Position numbers and translations under genes: made by a program. Positions 17,110-25,447 of a stretch of DNA of 64,000 nucleotides are shown here, in pieces. Source of the DNA: Desulfobacterales bacterium HSG16 (GTDB taxonomy: Bacteria; Desulfobacterota; Desulfobacteria; Desulfobacterales; HSG16); NCBI GenBank assembly GCA_030377965.1, contig JAUCGE010000005.1, forward strand, positions 18,770 through 82,769, given 5' to 3'. The notes under the pieces were generated by a model that had not been told where the DNA came from, made no database searches, and saw nothing but the letters and a program-made list of their open reading frames with translations. The stretch's first letter is position 1. Each line of letters begins with the position of its first letter.

Positions 17110-19083
17110 ATGAAAAAATTATCCGACATAAGCCTTAAAAACAAAATCTTTTTTTCCACACTCTTTGTCATCATGATGATCAGTGCGGTGATAGCGCTTT
17201 TATCCAGATGGATACTGGTTTCTTCCCTGACCTCCGAGCTTGAACTCAGGGGAACTGCTATAGCTCATTCAATAGCGGAAAGAGGCAGCGGCTATGTACT
17301 TGATAAAAACATACCTATGCTCCTGACCCTTATCTTTGATGAAGCAAGACTTCGAGAGCGGTATCGCCTGATTTCATATATTTTCATTACAGATGAGCAT
17401 GATGATGTGTTAAGTCATACGTTTACACGGCCTTTTCCCAGAAATCTGCAAAATGCCAACAAAGTTACCGCAGATGTTTCCAACAGCGTTCAGCTGGTTC
17501 ATATGGGAAACCAGTCAGCCTATGACATAGCTGTTCCCATGAAAGAAGGGCTTTATCTCATAGGCGCTGTTCATGTTGGTTTGAGCAAAGAACATATCGA
17601 CAATCTTGTGTCAAAACTCAGGTTTACTTTTTTAGGTTTCATCTCCCTTGTCATTATCATAATTTTTATCATCAGCCACTGGCTTTCCCGGTATATCAGC
17701 ATGCCACTGGCAAAACTTACTAAAATGTCGGACGATCTGAGCCGGGGAAAATTTGATATCAACCTTGATCCGGGAGAATATAAATGGAAGCCGACAGACT
17801 GTCCTGCCTATGAAGGCCCTGATCATCTATGCTGGAGACCTAACGAAACTCTTGATTTACCGACAGACATTCCTGATGAAAACCAGGCTTGCCTCAATTG
17901 TGTTGATTATCGGAGGCGCAAAGGAGATGAGGTTATACAGCTGACCGATTCTTTTAAAAACATGGTGCGGGGTATAAAATTTTACAGAAGAAGGCTCAGA
18001 GAATCCGAGGAAAAATATCGTTCTCTGTTCGACAACGGCCCTGATCCTATTTTTGTGGTTTCATGCAGTACTTTCCGCATTGTTGATGCTAACCCCAGAG
18101 CTCTGGAAGTTTATTGTTATACAAAAAAGGAATTGATCGGAACATCCTTTTCAGATCTCGGACCGGAGCATGATAACGAATGCTTTGCCATATTCGATGA
18201 TATAGCACTTCAGTCCAATTGTGTATATTATCCCAAAATGGCCCATTATAAAAAAGGACGAAACCAGTTTTTCGTAAGTGTTAATGCCTGCCCTATTTCA
18301 TATAAAACTGAGCCTGCCATCATCATCGCTACAACCGATATTACCGAGATGATCGAAAAAGACGCTCAATTAATCCAGGCCAGCAAGATGAAGACATTAG
18401 GAGAGATGTCAGCCGGCATAGCCCATGAACTCAACCAGCCCTTGAACGCTATCAAACTGGGCAGCGATTTTCTTTCGATGGCCAAGGAAAACGACCTGGA
18501 TATCCCCAAAGATCAGCTTTATGAAGTGGTCACGGAGATAAGCAGCCAGGTTGACAGGGCTTCTGAAATCATCAACACCCTTCGGTCATTTGGCAGAAAG
18601 GCTGATCCTGTCAAAGAAAAGCTTGACTTGAACAATTCGATTAAAGGTGTATTGTCCATTGTCGGAAGGCAGTTCGAGTTGCAGAATATAGAATTTCGGC
18701 TCGATTTATCTGAAAATCTTACGCTGATTCTGGCCCAGGACAATCGGTTACAGCAGGTTTTTTTTAATCTGGTGACAAACGCCAGGGATTCGATCAATGA
18801 AAAAGGTGTTTTGAAATCAGAAGATCGTGTAATCACAATTCGAACCGGCCATGAAGATAATAAGGTCATAGCCGCAGTGAGTGACACCGGCAACGGAATA
18901 CCTGAAGCCGTGAAAGAAAAAATATTCGAGCCTTTTTTCACAACAAAGAAAACAGGCCAGGATATGGGGCTTGGATTGGCCATAACTTATGGAATTATAA
19001 AAGATTACAGAGGAGAAATACAAATTGAATCCACAAGAGGTGTGGGAACCACCTTCAAGCTGATCTTTCCGAAAGCTGCATAG
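17110..19083 (+). CDS. Membrane sensor histidine kinase with Cys-rich HAMP insert and PAS domain
   Basis: 657 residues. TM1 is ~15-37, followed by a ~135-residue extracytoplasmic sensor and TM2 ~172-194. A HAMP-like region follows with an unusual insert carrying Cys231, Cys241 (DHLCW), Cys261 and Cys264 (CLNC). A PAS domain spans ~295-405. The HisKA box has phospho-acceptor His439 in AHELNQPLNAI, and the HATPase domain shows DTGNGIPE and GLGLAITYGI. Spacing and order suggest signalling with the binding lipoprotein before it and the REC-STAS regulator after it. The four Cys could bind metal or form a redox switch. All kinase motifs look intact. The ligand is unknown. Confidence 0.9.
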   Translation: MKKLSDISLKNKIFFSTLFVIMMISAVIALLSRWILVSSLTSELELRGTAIAHSIAERGSGYVLDKNIPMLLTLIFDEARLRERYRLISYIFITDEHDDVLSHTFTRPFPRNLQNANKVTADVSNSVQLVHMGNQSAYDIAVPMKEGLYLIGAVHVGLSKEHIDNLVSKLRFTFLGFISLVIIIIFIISHWLSRYISMPLAKLTKMSDDLSRGKFDINLDPGEYKWKPTDCPAYEGPDHLCWRPNETLDLPTDIPDENQACLNCVDYRRRKGDEVIQLTDSFKNMVRGIKFYRRRLRESEEKYRSLFDNGPDPIFVVSCSTFRIVDANPRALEVYCYTKKELIGTSFSDLGPEHDNECFAIFDDIALQSNCVYYPKMAHYKKGRNQFFVSVNACPISYKTEPAIIIATTDITEMIEKDAQLIQASKMKTLGEMSAGIAHELNQPLNAIKLGSDFLSMAKENDLDIPKDQLYEVVTEISSQVDRASEIINTLRSFGRKADPVKEKLDLNNSIKGVLSIVGRQFELQNIEFRLDLSENLTLILAQDNRLQQVFFNLVTNARDSINEKGVLKSEDRVITIRTGHEDNKVIAAVSDTGNGIPEAVKEKIFEPFFTTKKTGQDMGLGLAITYGIIKDYRGEIQIESTRGVGTTFKLIFPKAA

Positions 19084-19228
19084 TGCATTGCCAAGTAACT
19101 CATTAGAAGCGGAACATTTTTCATTGTTTTTTTTTGACTTTCGGATAATGATTTCAAAAACTGCGGCTTGGAAACGAGAACAAAATTGTGAAAAAGGATA
19201 CTCATAAAAGATATGGAAATAGCAGATA

Positions 19229-19939
19229 ATGGATAAAATACTTATAATAGATGATGAAAAACCAACCCTTCATATGTTTCGTCTGTTTTTAAACGCATAC
19301 GGATACCAGGTTCTGACAGCCGAAAGCGGGGAGGAAGGCATTCAGGTCTTTCAAAATGAAAACCCCCCTTTTGTGCTTACCGATGTGAAAATGCCCGGAA
19401 TGGACGGAATCGAAGTTTTGAAACGAATCAAAGAAATCGAACCGATGACCGAGGTAATCGTTATCACCGGTCATGGAGATATGGATCTGGCTATAAAAGC
19501 ACTTAGTCTGGATGCTACTGATTTTATAAATAAACCGATCCAGAGACATGCCCTTGATCAGGCATTGAAAAGGGCAAAGGGGAGACTCAACCTTGCAAGA
19601 TCAGATAAAAACGAGGTTGAAGTTAAGATTCGCAAAGACGCTGTTATCATTCAGATACTTGGAAACGTGAATTCAGGTTCCGAAGAGGCATTGGGCAAGG
19701 CATGGGATGAAGCTGCAAACGCAGAAAAACAAAAAATTGTTATTTTGTTCAGCCATAACTCAGCCATAAACGGAGCAGGGATTGCTATCTTGACCCAGCT
19801 TCTGCTCGATTCACGCAAAAAAGGTCTGAATGTGGTCATGGCCGGACTTTCTGAAAATTTTTCAAAAATGTTCGATATTGCAGGAATCACAAAACTCGTA
19901 AAAATTCATCCTGCATTGGAAGATGCTCTCGCTGATTGA
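19229..19939 (+). CDS. Response regulator with C-terminal STAS domain
   Basis: 236 residues. A receiver domain occupies 1-120: acidic pocket DDE at 9-10, phospho-acceptor Asp52 in LTDVKMPGMDG, Thr in VITGHG, Lys in INKPI. No DNA-binding or enzymatic output is present. Residues ~127-236 instead form a STAS (anti-sigma-antagonist) fold, with LGNVNSGSEEAL and VILFSHNSAINGAGIAIL. The Ser usually phosphorylated in SpoIIAA-type STAS proteins (SSG) appears to be replaced (GAG), so its own phosphorylation is unlikely. Output probably works through protein-protein contact. It is probably the partner of the upstream kinase, 145 bp away. Confidence 0.85.
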   Translation: MDKILIIDDEKPTLHMFRLFLNAYGYQVLTAESGEEGIQVFQNENPPFVLTDVKMPGMDGIEVLKRIKEIEPMTEVIVITGHGDMDLAIKALSLDATDFINKPIQRHALDQALKRAKGRLNLARSDKNEVEVKIRKDAVIIQILGNVNSGSEEALGKAWDEAANAEKQKIVILFSHNSAINGAGIAILTQLLLDSRKKGLNVVMAGLSENFSKMFDIAGITKLVKIHPALEDALAD

Positions 19940-19967
19940 TTTTTTGCACATGAAAGGAAGATCAATA

Positions 19968-20528
19968 ATGAAAACCAAATTTTTCTGTATCAAAGCCATG
20001 TTTTTGTTCTCAGCTCTTTTCCTTTATTCGACCATGGCGATCTGTGGGCAGACACCGAAATCAGGAGCTATACTGCCTGATTTCACCTTTACAAGCCCGT
20101 CTATGGAAAAAGACATTCAATATCTTGGTCTTGCCGGCAAAAAAGATTTCGAGTTTGAAACTATAGAAGCGGACATTATGGTAATCGAAATTATCGGCGT
20201 TTATTGCGCTGTCTGTTATAAACAGGCTCCCCAATTTAACAAATTGTTCAAACGCCTGAAAAAGAAAAAAGATACCGGCAAGATAAAAATGCTGGCTGTT
20301 GCCGCAGGAGGAACAGCAAATGAAATTATGATGCTCAGAGAGAAAAATACCTATAAATTTCCAGTAATAAGTGATCTAAAATACGAATTTCATAAGCTTT
20401 TAGGCGAACCCCGAACGCCCTTTACAATGGTGGTATCTGCTGATGGAAAGATTCTTGATACCCACCTCGGACTGATCAAGGATATGGATGCATTCTATAA
20501 AAAATTGAAAAAACTTGCCAAAAAGTAA
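19968..20528 (+). CDS. TlpA-like thioredoxin-fold protein, exported
   Basis: 186 residues from the ATG at 19968, chosen because AGGAAG precedes it and a signal peptide follows directly (FFCIKAMFLFSALFLYS...ICG). The mature part has an AhpC/TSA-TlpA fold with active-site Cys80-Ala-Val-Cys83 after VIEIIGVY, and a cis-Pro region RTPFTMVV. In the family such proteins reduce disulfides in periplasmic proteins. An Ile-Cys-Gly at the end of the signal could also make it a lipoprotein. It is the first of four closely packed genes (TlpA-like, GAF/rhodanese, MauE-like, lipoprotein), pointing to a joint thiol-redox role. Confidence 0.82.
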   Translation: MKTKFFCIKAMFLFSALFLYSTMAICGQTPKSGAILPDFTFTSPSMEKDIQYLGLAGKKDFEFETIEADIMVIEIIGVYCAVCYKQAPQFNKLFKRLKKKKDTGKIKMLAVAAGGTANEIMMLREKNTYKFPVISDLKYEFHKLLGEPRTPFTMVVSADGKILDTHLGLIKDMDAFYKKLKKLAKK

Positions 20529-20535
20529 AAAAACG

Positions 20536-21708
20536 ATGGCAGATGCTGAACATTACAAAGAATCTCATCAGGAAATCCTCGAAGAAGCAAGGAAGACCAG
20601 AGAGAATCTTGACCGGAAAGATTTTCATTTAAAAGCTCTTCTGGACACATCAAGAGAGCTTTCCGGCCTTACAGATCCGAAAAAAATCATGGACGCTTTT
20701 CTTCTCATGATAATGGGAACATTCAGCGTGGGACAGGGATATATTCTTTTTTGCGACAGGGAATCAAAAATCCACTGGGTTGCAGAACGCGGGGATATTG
20801 AAACCCCGGAAACTGACTGGGAAACTGCTGACAGCTTGATATTCAGGTGCTTTGACGGTGCAGAAAACAAAAGTCTTTTGCCCATGAGCATTTCAAAAGT
20901 TGTGGATAACAATATTTTCTCCGGTATAGAATTTCCCATGACTCCGGAAAAAGCCTTGTTTTTTGCAGCAGACACCCAGGCAATGGGATTTATTTTTCTC
21001 GGACCTAAAATTTCAGAGACCCTGTTTACGGAAGATGAAGAGGAACTTCTTTTCACATTGACCGCCAGTTTTGTCATTTACCTCAAAAACGCACGAGCTT
21101 TTACAACAATTCAAAACCTGAACAAAGACCTTGAGAAAAGAAATATTGAGCTTGAGCAGACAATTACAGAACTTACCGAGGCAAAACAAACCATATCCGT
21201 TCTGGAAAAAGCAGGGGATAGAATCAAATCCTTGATCCATCATGAGGTCAAGCGGATCGGCCAGGTTGCTCCCCTTGATTTTGCCCTTCTTTTTGTCATT
21301 TCTATTGTTCTGAGCCTGCTTTTCAACCTGACAAGTCCCAATGGTATTCCGGTTGTTCCACCCTCATGGAAAAGACCTGCCCCTGACTTCATTTCTGTCG
21401 AAAAAACCCAAAAAGCGTTAAAAAAAAATCAGGCTGTAATAGTTGATGCAAGACCGGTGGAATTTTATAAACAGGAACATATCCTGTCTGCGATTAACAT
21501 GCCGCCTTCGATTTTTGATATCGTTTATATGATGAAATTTTCCAATGTAGACCCTGACACAGAGATCATAATATACGGAAGAAATATAAGCAGGCAGTAT
21601 GATGAAGAAGTGGCGCATCGTTTGAAAATGGAGGATCACGAAAACGTCAGTGTCCTGAAGGGCGGTATCTTTGCATGGAAGAAAAAAGGATATCAGTTGG
21701 AAAAATGA
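20536..21708 (+). CDS. GAF / coiled-coil / membrane / inactive-rhodanese fusion protein
   Basis: 390 residues from the ATG at 20536. Residues ~30-195 look like a GAF sensor domain. A coiled coil follows (DLEKRNIELEQTITELTEAK), then one membrane segment around 248-268 (FALLFVISIVLSLLF). A C-terminal rhodanese-like domain of ~100 residues ends the protein (AVIVDARPVEFYKQEHILSAINMP). At the rhodanese active-site loop the expected Cys is absent (IIIYGRNISRQ), so sulfur transfer is unlikely and the domain probably only binds a ligand or partner. The gene overlaps the next start (ATGA), implying translational coupling. I know of no standard name for this architecture. Confidence 0.75.
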   Translation: MADAEHYKESHQEILEEARKTRENLDRKDFHLKALLDTSRELSGLTDPKKIMDAFLLMIMGTFSVGQGYILFCDRESKIHWVAERGDIETPETDWETADSLIFRCFDGAENKSLLPMSISKVVDNNIFSGIEFPMTPEKALFFAADTQAMGFIFLGPKISETLFTEDEEELLFTLTASFVIYLKNARAFTTIQNLNKDLEKRNIELEQTITELTEAKQTISVLEKAGDRIKSLIHHEVKRIGQVAPLDFALLFVISIVLSLLFNLTSPNGIPVVPPSWKRPAPDFISVEKTQKALKKNQAVIVDARPVEFYKQEHILSAINMPPSIFDIVYMMKFSNVDPDTEIIIYGRNISRQYDEEVAHRLKMEDHENVSVLKGGIFAWKKKGYQLEK

Positions 21709-22184
21709 AGATTTTCAAATTTGCACAAAAAATTGTAACTCATAGATACCTGTCTCTGGCTTTCAGACTCTACATTGCGGGGATTTTTATTTACGCTGCC
21801 ATGTATAAGATAAGCTACGCTGGCGAGTTTGCCGAAACCATAGCGAGTTATCGGATAATTCCTTACTGGTCGGTCAATATCACAGCGGTTGTCATGCCCT
21901 GGCTGGAACTGATCTGCGGCCTGCTTTTAATATCCGGTATTCGGGCAAAAGCTGCCGTTTCTGTGATAATCGGCCTTCTGGCTGTTTTTACCATTGCAAT
22001 TGTCGTGAATCTGATCAGAGATACTCCCATCGGGTGCGGATGTTTCAAGAGCCTTGATGAAAAAATGGACTGGACTACCCTTGTCAGGGATCTTATCTGG
22101 TTGAGCATGGCGATTCATATATATTTTTTCGACACTCTCTTTCATCTTGAGAAAAAATCAATCATGAGAATCAAGGATGTCTGA
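21705..22184 (+). CDS. MauE/DoxX-like membrane protein
   Basis: 159 residues from the ATG at 21705, which shares bases with the previous stop (ATGA). Four membrane segments are visible: ~14-36, 50-72, 76-98 and 118-138. The family motif GCGCF lies in the third loop (DTPIGCGCFKSLDE) and MPWLELICG in helix 2. MauE-type proteins are linked to disulfide formation or electron transfer for exported enzymes and often sit beside thioredoxin-like genes, as here. The Cys pair in the GCGC motif may exchange electrons with the TlpA-like protein (inference). Confidence 0.8.
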   Translation: MKIFKFAQKIVTHRYLSLAFRLYIAGIFIYAAMYKISYAGEFAETIASYRIIPYWSVNITAVVMPWLELICGLLLISGIRAKAAVSVIIGLLAVFTIAIVVNLIRDTPIGCGCFKSLDEKMDWTTLVRDLIWLSMAIHIYFFDTLFHLEKKSIMRIKDV

Positions 22185-22187
22185 TAA

Positions 22188-22505
22188 ATGAAAAAATTTG
22201 CATTTCTCTGGATCATTTTTTTGATTGCTTTCACCGGATGCGGAAAAACCGGAGATTTTTCCGGGCAGTACGAGGCTCAAAATCCAGACATGGACAAGCC
22301 TCCGGTTATCCTCGAACTCAAGCCCTATGGAAAAGGTGTCTGGACCTTTGATGATAATGAAGTTTCTTTCAAATGGGAAGTCAGGGGAAAGGAAATCTGG
22401 CTGCACACTAAAACAGGGGGATTGATTGTCGGTAATATGAAAGGAAAAAGCATCTGGATTCAATTACCGGGTGTGGGGGAATTCAGGTTTATGCTGGTTA
22501 AGTGA
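22188..22505 (+). CDS. Small lipoprotein, unknown function
   Basis: 105 residues starting 3 bp after the MauE-like gene. The N-terminus MKKFAFLWIIFLIAFTGC is a clear lipoprotein signal with lipobox AFTGC. The mature ~88 residues look like a small beta-barrel or sandwich (VILELKPYGKGVWTFDD, VSFKWEVRGKEIWLHT), resembling copper- or lipid-binding mini-barrels only in general shape. It is the last gene of the TlpA cluster. I do not recognise a specific family. Confidence 0.75.
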   Translation: MKKFAFLWIIFLIAFTGCGKTGDFSGQYEAQNPDMDKPPVILELKPYGKGVWTFDDNEVSFKWEVRGKEIWLHTKTGGLIVGNMKGKSIWIQLPGVGEFRFMLVK

Positions 22506-22547
22506 TGGATTCAGCTTCGTTTTCATATAAAAAAATCAAATCGTTTA

Positions 22548-22577
22548 TTGACAAATATGTCATTGCACACGTACAAT
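22548..22577 (+). promoter_or_regulatory. Sigma-70 promoter of the GNAT toxin-antitoxin-like pair
   Basis: TTGACA (22548-22553), 18-bp spacer, TACAAT (22572-22577). Just downstream, 22585-22597 reads GTAATTTTATTAC, a 5-bp-arm palindrome over the likely transcription start that could be an operator for autoregulation. Confidence 0.6.
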
Positions 22578-22633
22578 TCATAATGTAATTTTATTACAGG
22601 AACAAAAAATTTATCAGGAAAGAGAGGTATCAT

Positions 22634-22840
22634 ATGGCACTATCAATAACACCAACACCAGTATTGAAAGGTGAAGACGCTGATAAGTTTTCAGAGATGA
22701 TAGAGGATGGTCTGTGCCATCCTGTGGGTTTGATACCAACACCTGACATAAACAATGCGTTACAGATGGTTCGTGAGTATGTGAAGGAATGCAAATCGAA
22801 AGCAGGAACAGAATCGGATTTGATGGCTGGGAGCTGTTGA
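22634..22840 (+). CDS. Small antitoxin-like protein preceding a GNAT acetyltransferase
   Basis: 68 residues (MALSITPTPVLKGEDADKF...). Short proteins with the opening SITPTPVLKG often stand in front of GNAT-toxin-like genes and are taken as antitoxins. No DNA-binding motif is obvious. It overlaps the downstream gene, and AGAGAGG gives a good ribosome binding site. The call depends mainly on gene order. Confidence 0.6.
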   Translation: MALSITPTPVLKGEDADKFSEMIEDGLCHPVGLIPTPDINNALQMVREYVKECKSKAGTESDLMAGSC

Positions 22841-23346
22841 AATGTGAAAATTTTGAATGTATAAAGCTTTTTGATTGTGGAAATGATGATTTAAATGAGT
22901 TTTTCAAGCAGGAGGCTATACAGTACAAGCAAGAGCTTTTAAGTGAGACGTACATATTTAAGACTATTGACGATGATCTTTTCCCGGTGGCTTTAATTGC
23001 TTTTTGCAATGATGCGATTCGTAGAGAAAAATTCAAAAAGGCATCTGATATTCCGAATATATACGAAAAGAAGCGGCATCCATCGTATCCAGCGGTAAAA
23101 ATAGCAAGGATTGGTGTACATAAAACATTCCAGAAAAAACACGTTGGGTCTTTTGTTATTAACATGACAAAGCGTTTGTTTCGGACAAACAACAGAACCG
23201 GGTGTAGATTTTTGACAGTGGACGCTTACAATAAATCTGAGGTACTCAATTTTTACAGAAAAAATGACTTCAATTTTTTTTATGATAAAGATAAAAATAA
23301 ACAAGCCAGGGCTATGTTTTTTGATTTGAAACGCTTGAATATTTAA
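22789..23346 (+). CDS. GNAT-family N-acetyltransferase, possible toxin
   Basis: 185 residues if started at the ATG 22789; a TTG at 22837, overlapping the antitoxin stop, would give 169 and fits the domain better. GNAT features include an N-terminal FDCGNDDLNEFFKQEA, as in TacT/AtaT-like toxins, and the core strand AVKIARIGVHKTFQKKHVGSFVI, where the pyrophosphate loop (usually Q-x-x-G-x-G/A) reads QKKHVG. The C-terminal segment is FLTVDAYNKSEVLNFYRKNDF. TacT-type toxins acetylate aminoacyl-tRNAs and block translation. The degenerate loop leaves activity uncertain. Confidence 0.7.
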   Translation: MQIESRNRIGFDGWELLKCENFECIKLFDCGNDDLNEFFKQEAIQYKQELLSETYIFKTIDDDLFPVALIAFCNDAIRREKFKKASDIPNIYEKKRHPSYPAVKIARIGVHKTFQKKHVGSFVINMTKRLFRTNNRTGCRFLTVDAYNKSEVLNFYRKNDFNFFYDKDKNKQARAMFFDLKRLNI

Positions 23347-23645
23347 TCTCAATCAACGGACTTTTTTACCATTATCCATGTCTTCTGACATGGCTTGCTT
23401 CACAATCAAGTTTCCTCTTAACCATGCCAATACAGAAATATGCTAATTATCACACTCCACAATCAACTATATATGACATTGTGACAGCATTGGCTTTCCG
23501 CCTGCCTGCATACCTAAGTCATAAAACAAATGAATATCAATCAGATGTTTATTTATATTTTTTTAGACATGATGTCTTGAAATTTTCAACTTATACGCTT
23601 ATATTACAAGGCTTTGTCATATTGTAACAGGAAAGGTAATCAAAA

Positions 23646-24695
23646 ATGGGATTCAATTTCTCCCAAAGCAGACAGCTTCAATCTGATTCATTCGATATTG
23701 AGATGGTGGCAACATCGATTGCAAAGGTTCAAAAACGAAATGGCGAAATTCCCTGGACAGAAGGGGATAAAACCGATCCCTGGGATCATGTGGAAGCAGC
23801 TATGGGTCTTTGTGTAGCCGGACATTATGAAAAAACCAGGATGGCATTCGAATGGCTTTCCAACATTCAGCTTGATGACGGAAGTTTCTACGCTGAATAC
23901 CAGGATGGCAAGCCCAGTGTTTTAAGGCGGGATGCTAACATGTCCACATATATCGCAGTGGGTCTGTTCCATTATTACCTCATTACCCGCGACACAGCCT
24001 TTGTCGAGCGAATGTGGGATACTATGGAAGCTGCCATTGAATTTGGAATCAGCCTTCAGCGGGATTCAGGGGAGATAATGTGGGCCATCATGCCTGACGG
24101 CGAGATTGATCAAATGGCATTGCTGACTGGTTCAAGTTCCATTTATATGAGCTTCAAGTGTGCTCTGGCCATAGCTGATGTTCTCGAAAAATCCCGGCCA
24201 GGATGGATTACTGCCATGGAAAATCTTGAAAATGCGATCCGTCACCGCCCTCATCTTTTCAATATGACAAAATCCCGTTATTCCATGGACTGGTTTTATC
24301 CTGTGCTGTCAGGTGCGATTACAGGAGATGTTGCGGGGAAGCGAATAGAACAATACTGGAAGAAATTTGTGATCGAAGGACAGGGCGTAAGGTGCGTTTC
24401 TGACAGACCATGGGTGACTATTGCCGAAACTTCGGAATTCTGTCTTGCTCTTGCCGCAATGGGAAAAACCGGTCTTTCGGAGATTATATTCAACTGGATC
24501 ATAGACAAGCACTATGAAGACGGCGCGTATTGGTGCGGTTATACCTTTCCTGATATGGTAATCTGGCCCGAAGAAAAAACCAGCTGGACTGATGGTGTGG
24601 TTCTTATGGCTGCAGACTCTCTTTACGAGTTGACTCCTGCGTGCCGCATGTTCGATCATAAATTCTGGCAGGAACGAAAAAAGGCATTTGTTTAA
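23646..24695 (+). CDS. Alpha/alpha-barrel protein (prenyltransferase/terpene-cyclase-like fold)
   Basis: 349 residues with repeated helical segments rich in Trp and aromatic residues: DPWDHVEAAMGLCVAGHYE, AFEWLSNIQLDDGSFYAEY, GAYWCGYTFPDMVIW. These follow the Q-x-x-DGS-x pattern seen in (alpha/alpha)6 barrels of prenyltransferases, terpene cyclases and some glycosidases. Similar proteins are often annotated as phenyl- or prenyltransferase-domain proteins without a proven reaction. Asp and Glu are plentiful, but no certain catalytic motif such as DxDD is seen. AGGAAAGG precedes the ATG. A hexapeptide acyltransferase gene follows by 23 bp, suggesting a shared pathway in glycan or cell-envelope synthesis (inference). 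Confidence 0.65.
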   Translation: MGFNFSQSRQLQSDSFDIEMVATSIAKVQKRNGEIPWTEGDKTDPWDHVEAAMGLCVAGHYEKTRMAFEWLSNIQLDDGSFYAEYQDGKPSVLRRDANMSTYIAVGLFHYYLITRDTAFVERMWDTMEAAIEFGISLQRDSGEIMWAIMPDGEIDQMALLTGSSSIYMSFKCALAIADVLEKSRPGWITAMENLENAIRHRPHLFNMTKSRYSMDWFYPVLSGAITGDVAGKRIEQYWKKFVIEGQGVRCVSDRPWVTIAETSEFCLALAAMGKTGLSEIIFNWIIDKHYEDGAYWCGYTFPDMVIWPEEKTSWTDGVVLMAADSLYELTPACRMFDHKFWQERKKAFV

Positions 24696-24718
24696 AATAC
24701 CACCTGGAAAAGAAAATT

Positions 24719-25438
24719 TTGAGAAAAGATCACCGTCCATATATAATCAAGAAAGCCTGGCTTGACCTGCAAAAATGGTATGCCAGATATTTTTTAAAGC
24801 CTCAATTTGATAAACTGGGCAAGGGGTGTACGTTTATGAGGCCCTGGCATGTGGAGATATTCGGCTCCCGGATTGAGTTGGGAAAATTTGCCACGGTAAT
24901 CGCAACCTCGGACAAAAAAATTCGTCTGGCCGTATGGGGGCGCAACACTGAAGATGGACAGATCAAAATCGGAAATTATTGCCTTATATCTCCAGGAGTT
25001 CGAATCAGCGCGGCAGAAAAAATCATAATCAAAGATAGCTGCATGTTCGCTTCCAGAGTATATGTCACAGATTCCGACTGGCATGACATTTATGATCGAG
25101 CTGCCTTTGGAGTTCCTGCGCCGGTCATAATAAATGAAAATGTCTGGATAGGAGATGGTGCTGTTGTCTGCAAGGGAGTAAATATCGGTAAGAACAGCGT
25201 AGTAGGAGCAGGGTCAGTTGTTACAAAAAACATTCCTGAAAATGTGATAGCAGCCGGAAATCCTGCTGTCGTGATTCGACATCTGGATTCTGAGAAAGAT
25301 ATGAAAACCCGTGCTAACTGGCTTTCAGATCCTGTCCGGCTTGCAAAGGAATTCGACATGATGGATCGTGAAAATCTTGCTGGAAACAGCTTGTCAGGCT
25401 GGATAAGAAGCCGTTTGTTTCCCCGCAGCAGCGACTGA
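24719..25438 (+). CDS. Hexapeptide-repeat acyltransferase (LbH, maltose/galactoside O-acetyltransferase type)
   Basis: 239 residues from a TTG start; no in-frame ATG exists before the domain. A left-handed beta-helix is visible from ~80 to 185 with hexapeptide turns (IKIGNYCLISPGVRISA, VWIGDGAVVCKGVNIGKNS, VVGAGSVVTKNIPENVIAAG). The loop VTDSDWHDIYDR holds a His of the kind used as catalytic base. Such enzymes move an acetyl or acyl group from CoA to a sugar or envelope precursor. It is paired with the alpha/alpha-barrel gene upstream. It converges with the Cys-rich lipoprotein gene. Confidence 0.85.
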   Translation: MRKDHRPYIIKKAWLDLQKWYARYFLKPQFDKLGKGCTFMRPWHVEIFGSRIELGKFATVIATSDKKIRLAVWGRNTEDGQIKIGNYCLISPGVRISAAEKIIIKDSCMFASRVYVTDSDWHDIYDRAAFGVPAPVIINENVWIGDGAVVCKGVNIGKNSVVGAGSVVTKNIPENVIAAGNPAVVIRHLDSEKDMKTRANWLSDPVRLAKEFDMMDRENLAGNSLSGWIRSRLFPRSSD

Positions 25439-25447
25439 TTTTTTTCC

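Noticed and set aside
23424..23627. 67-codon open frame between the GNAT and barrel genes
   Set aside because: No ribosome binding site, no domain features, AT-rich non-coding-like composition.
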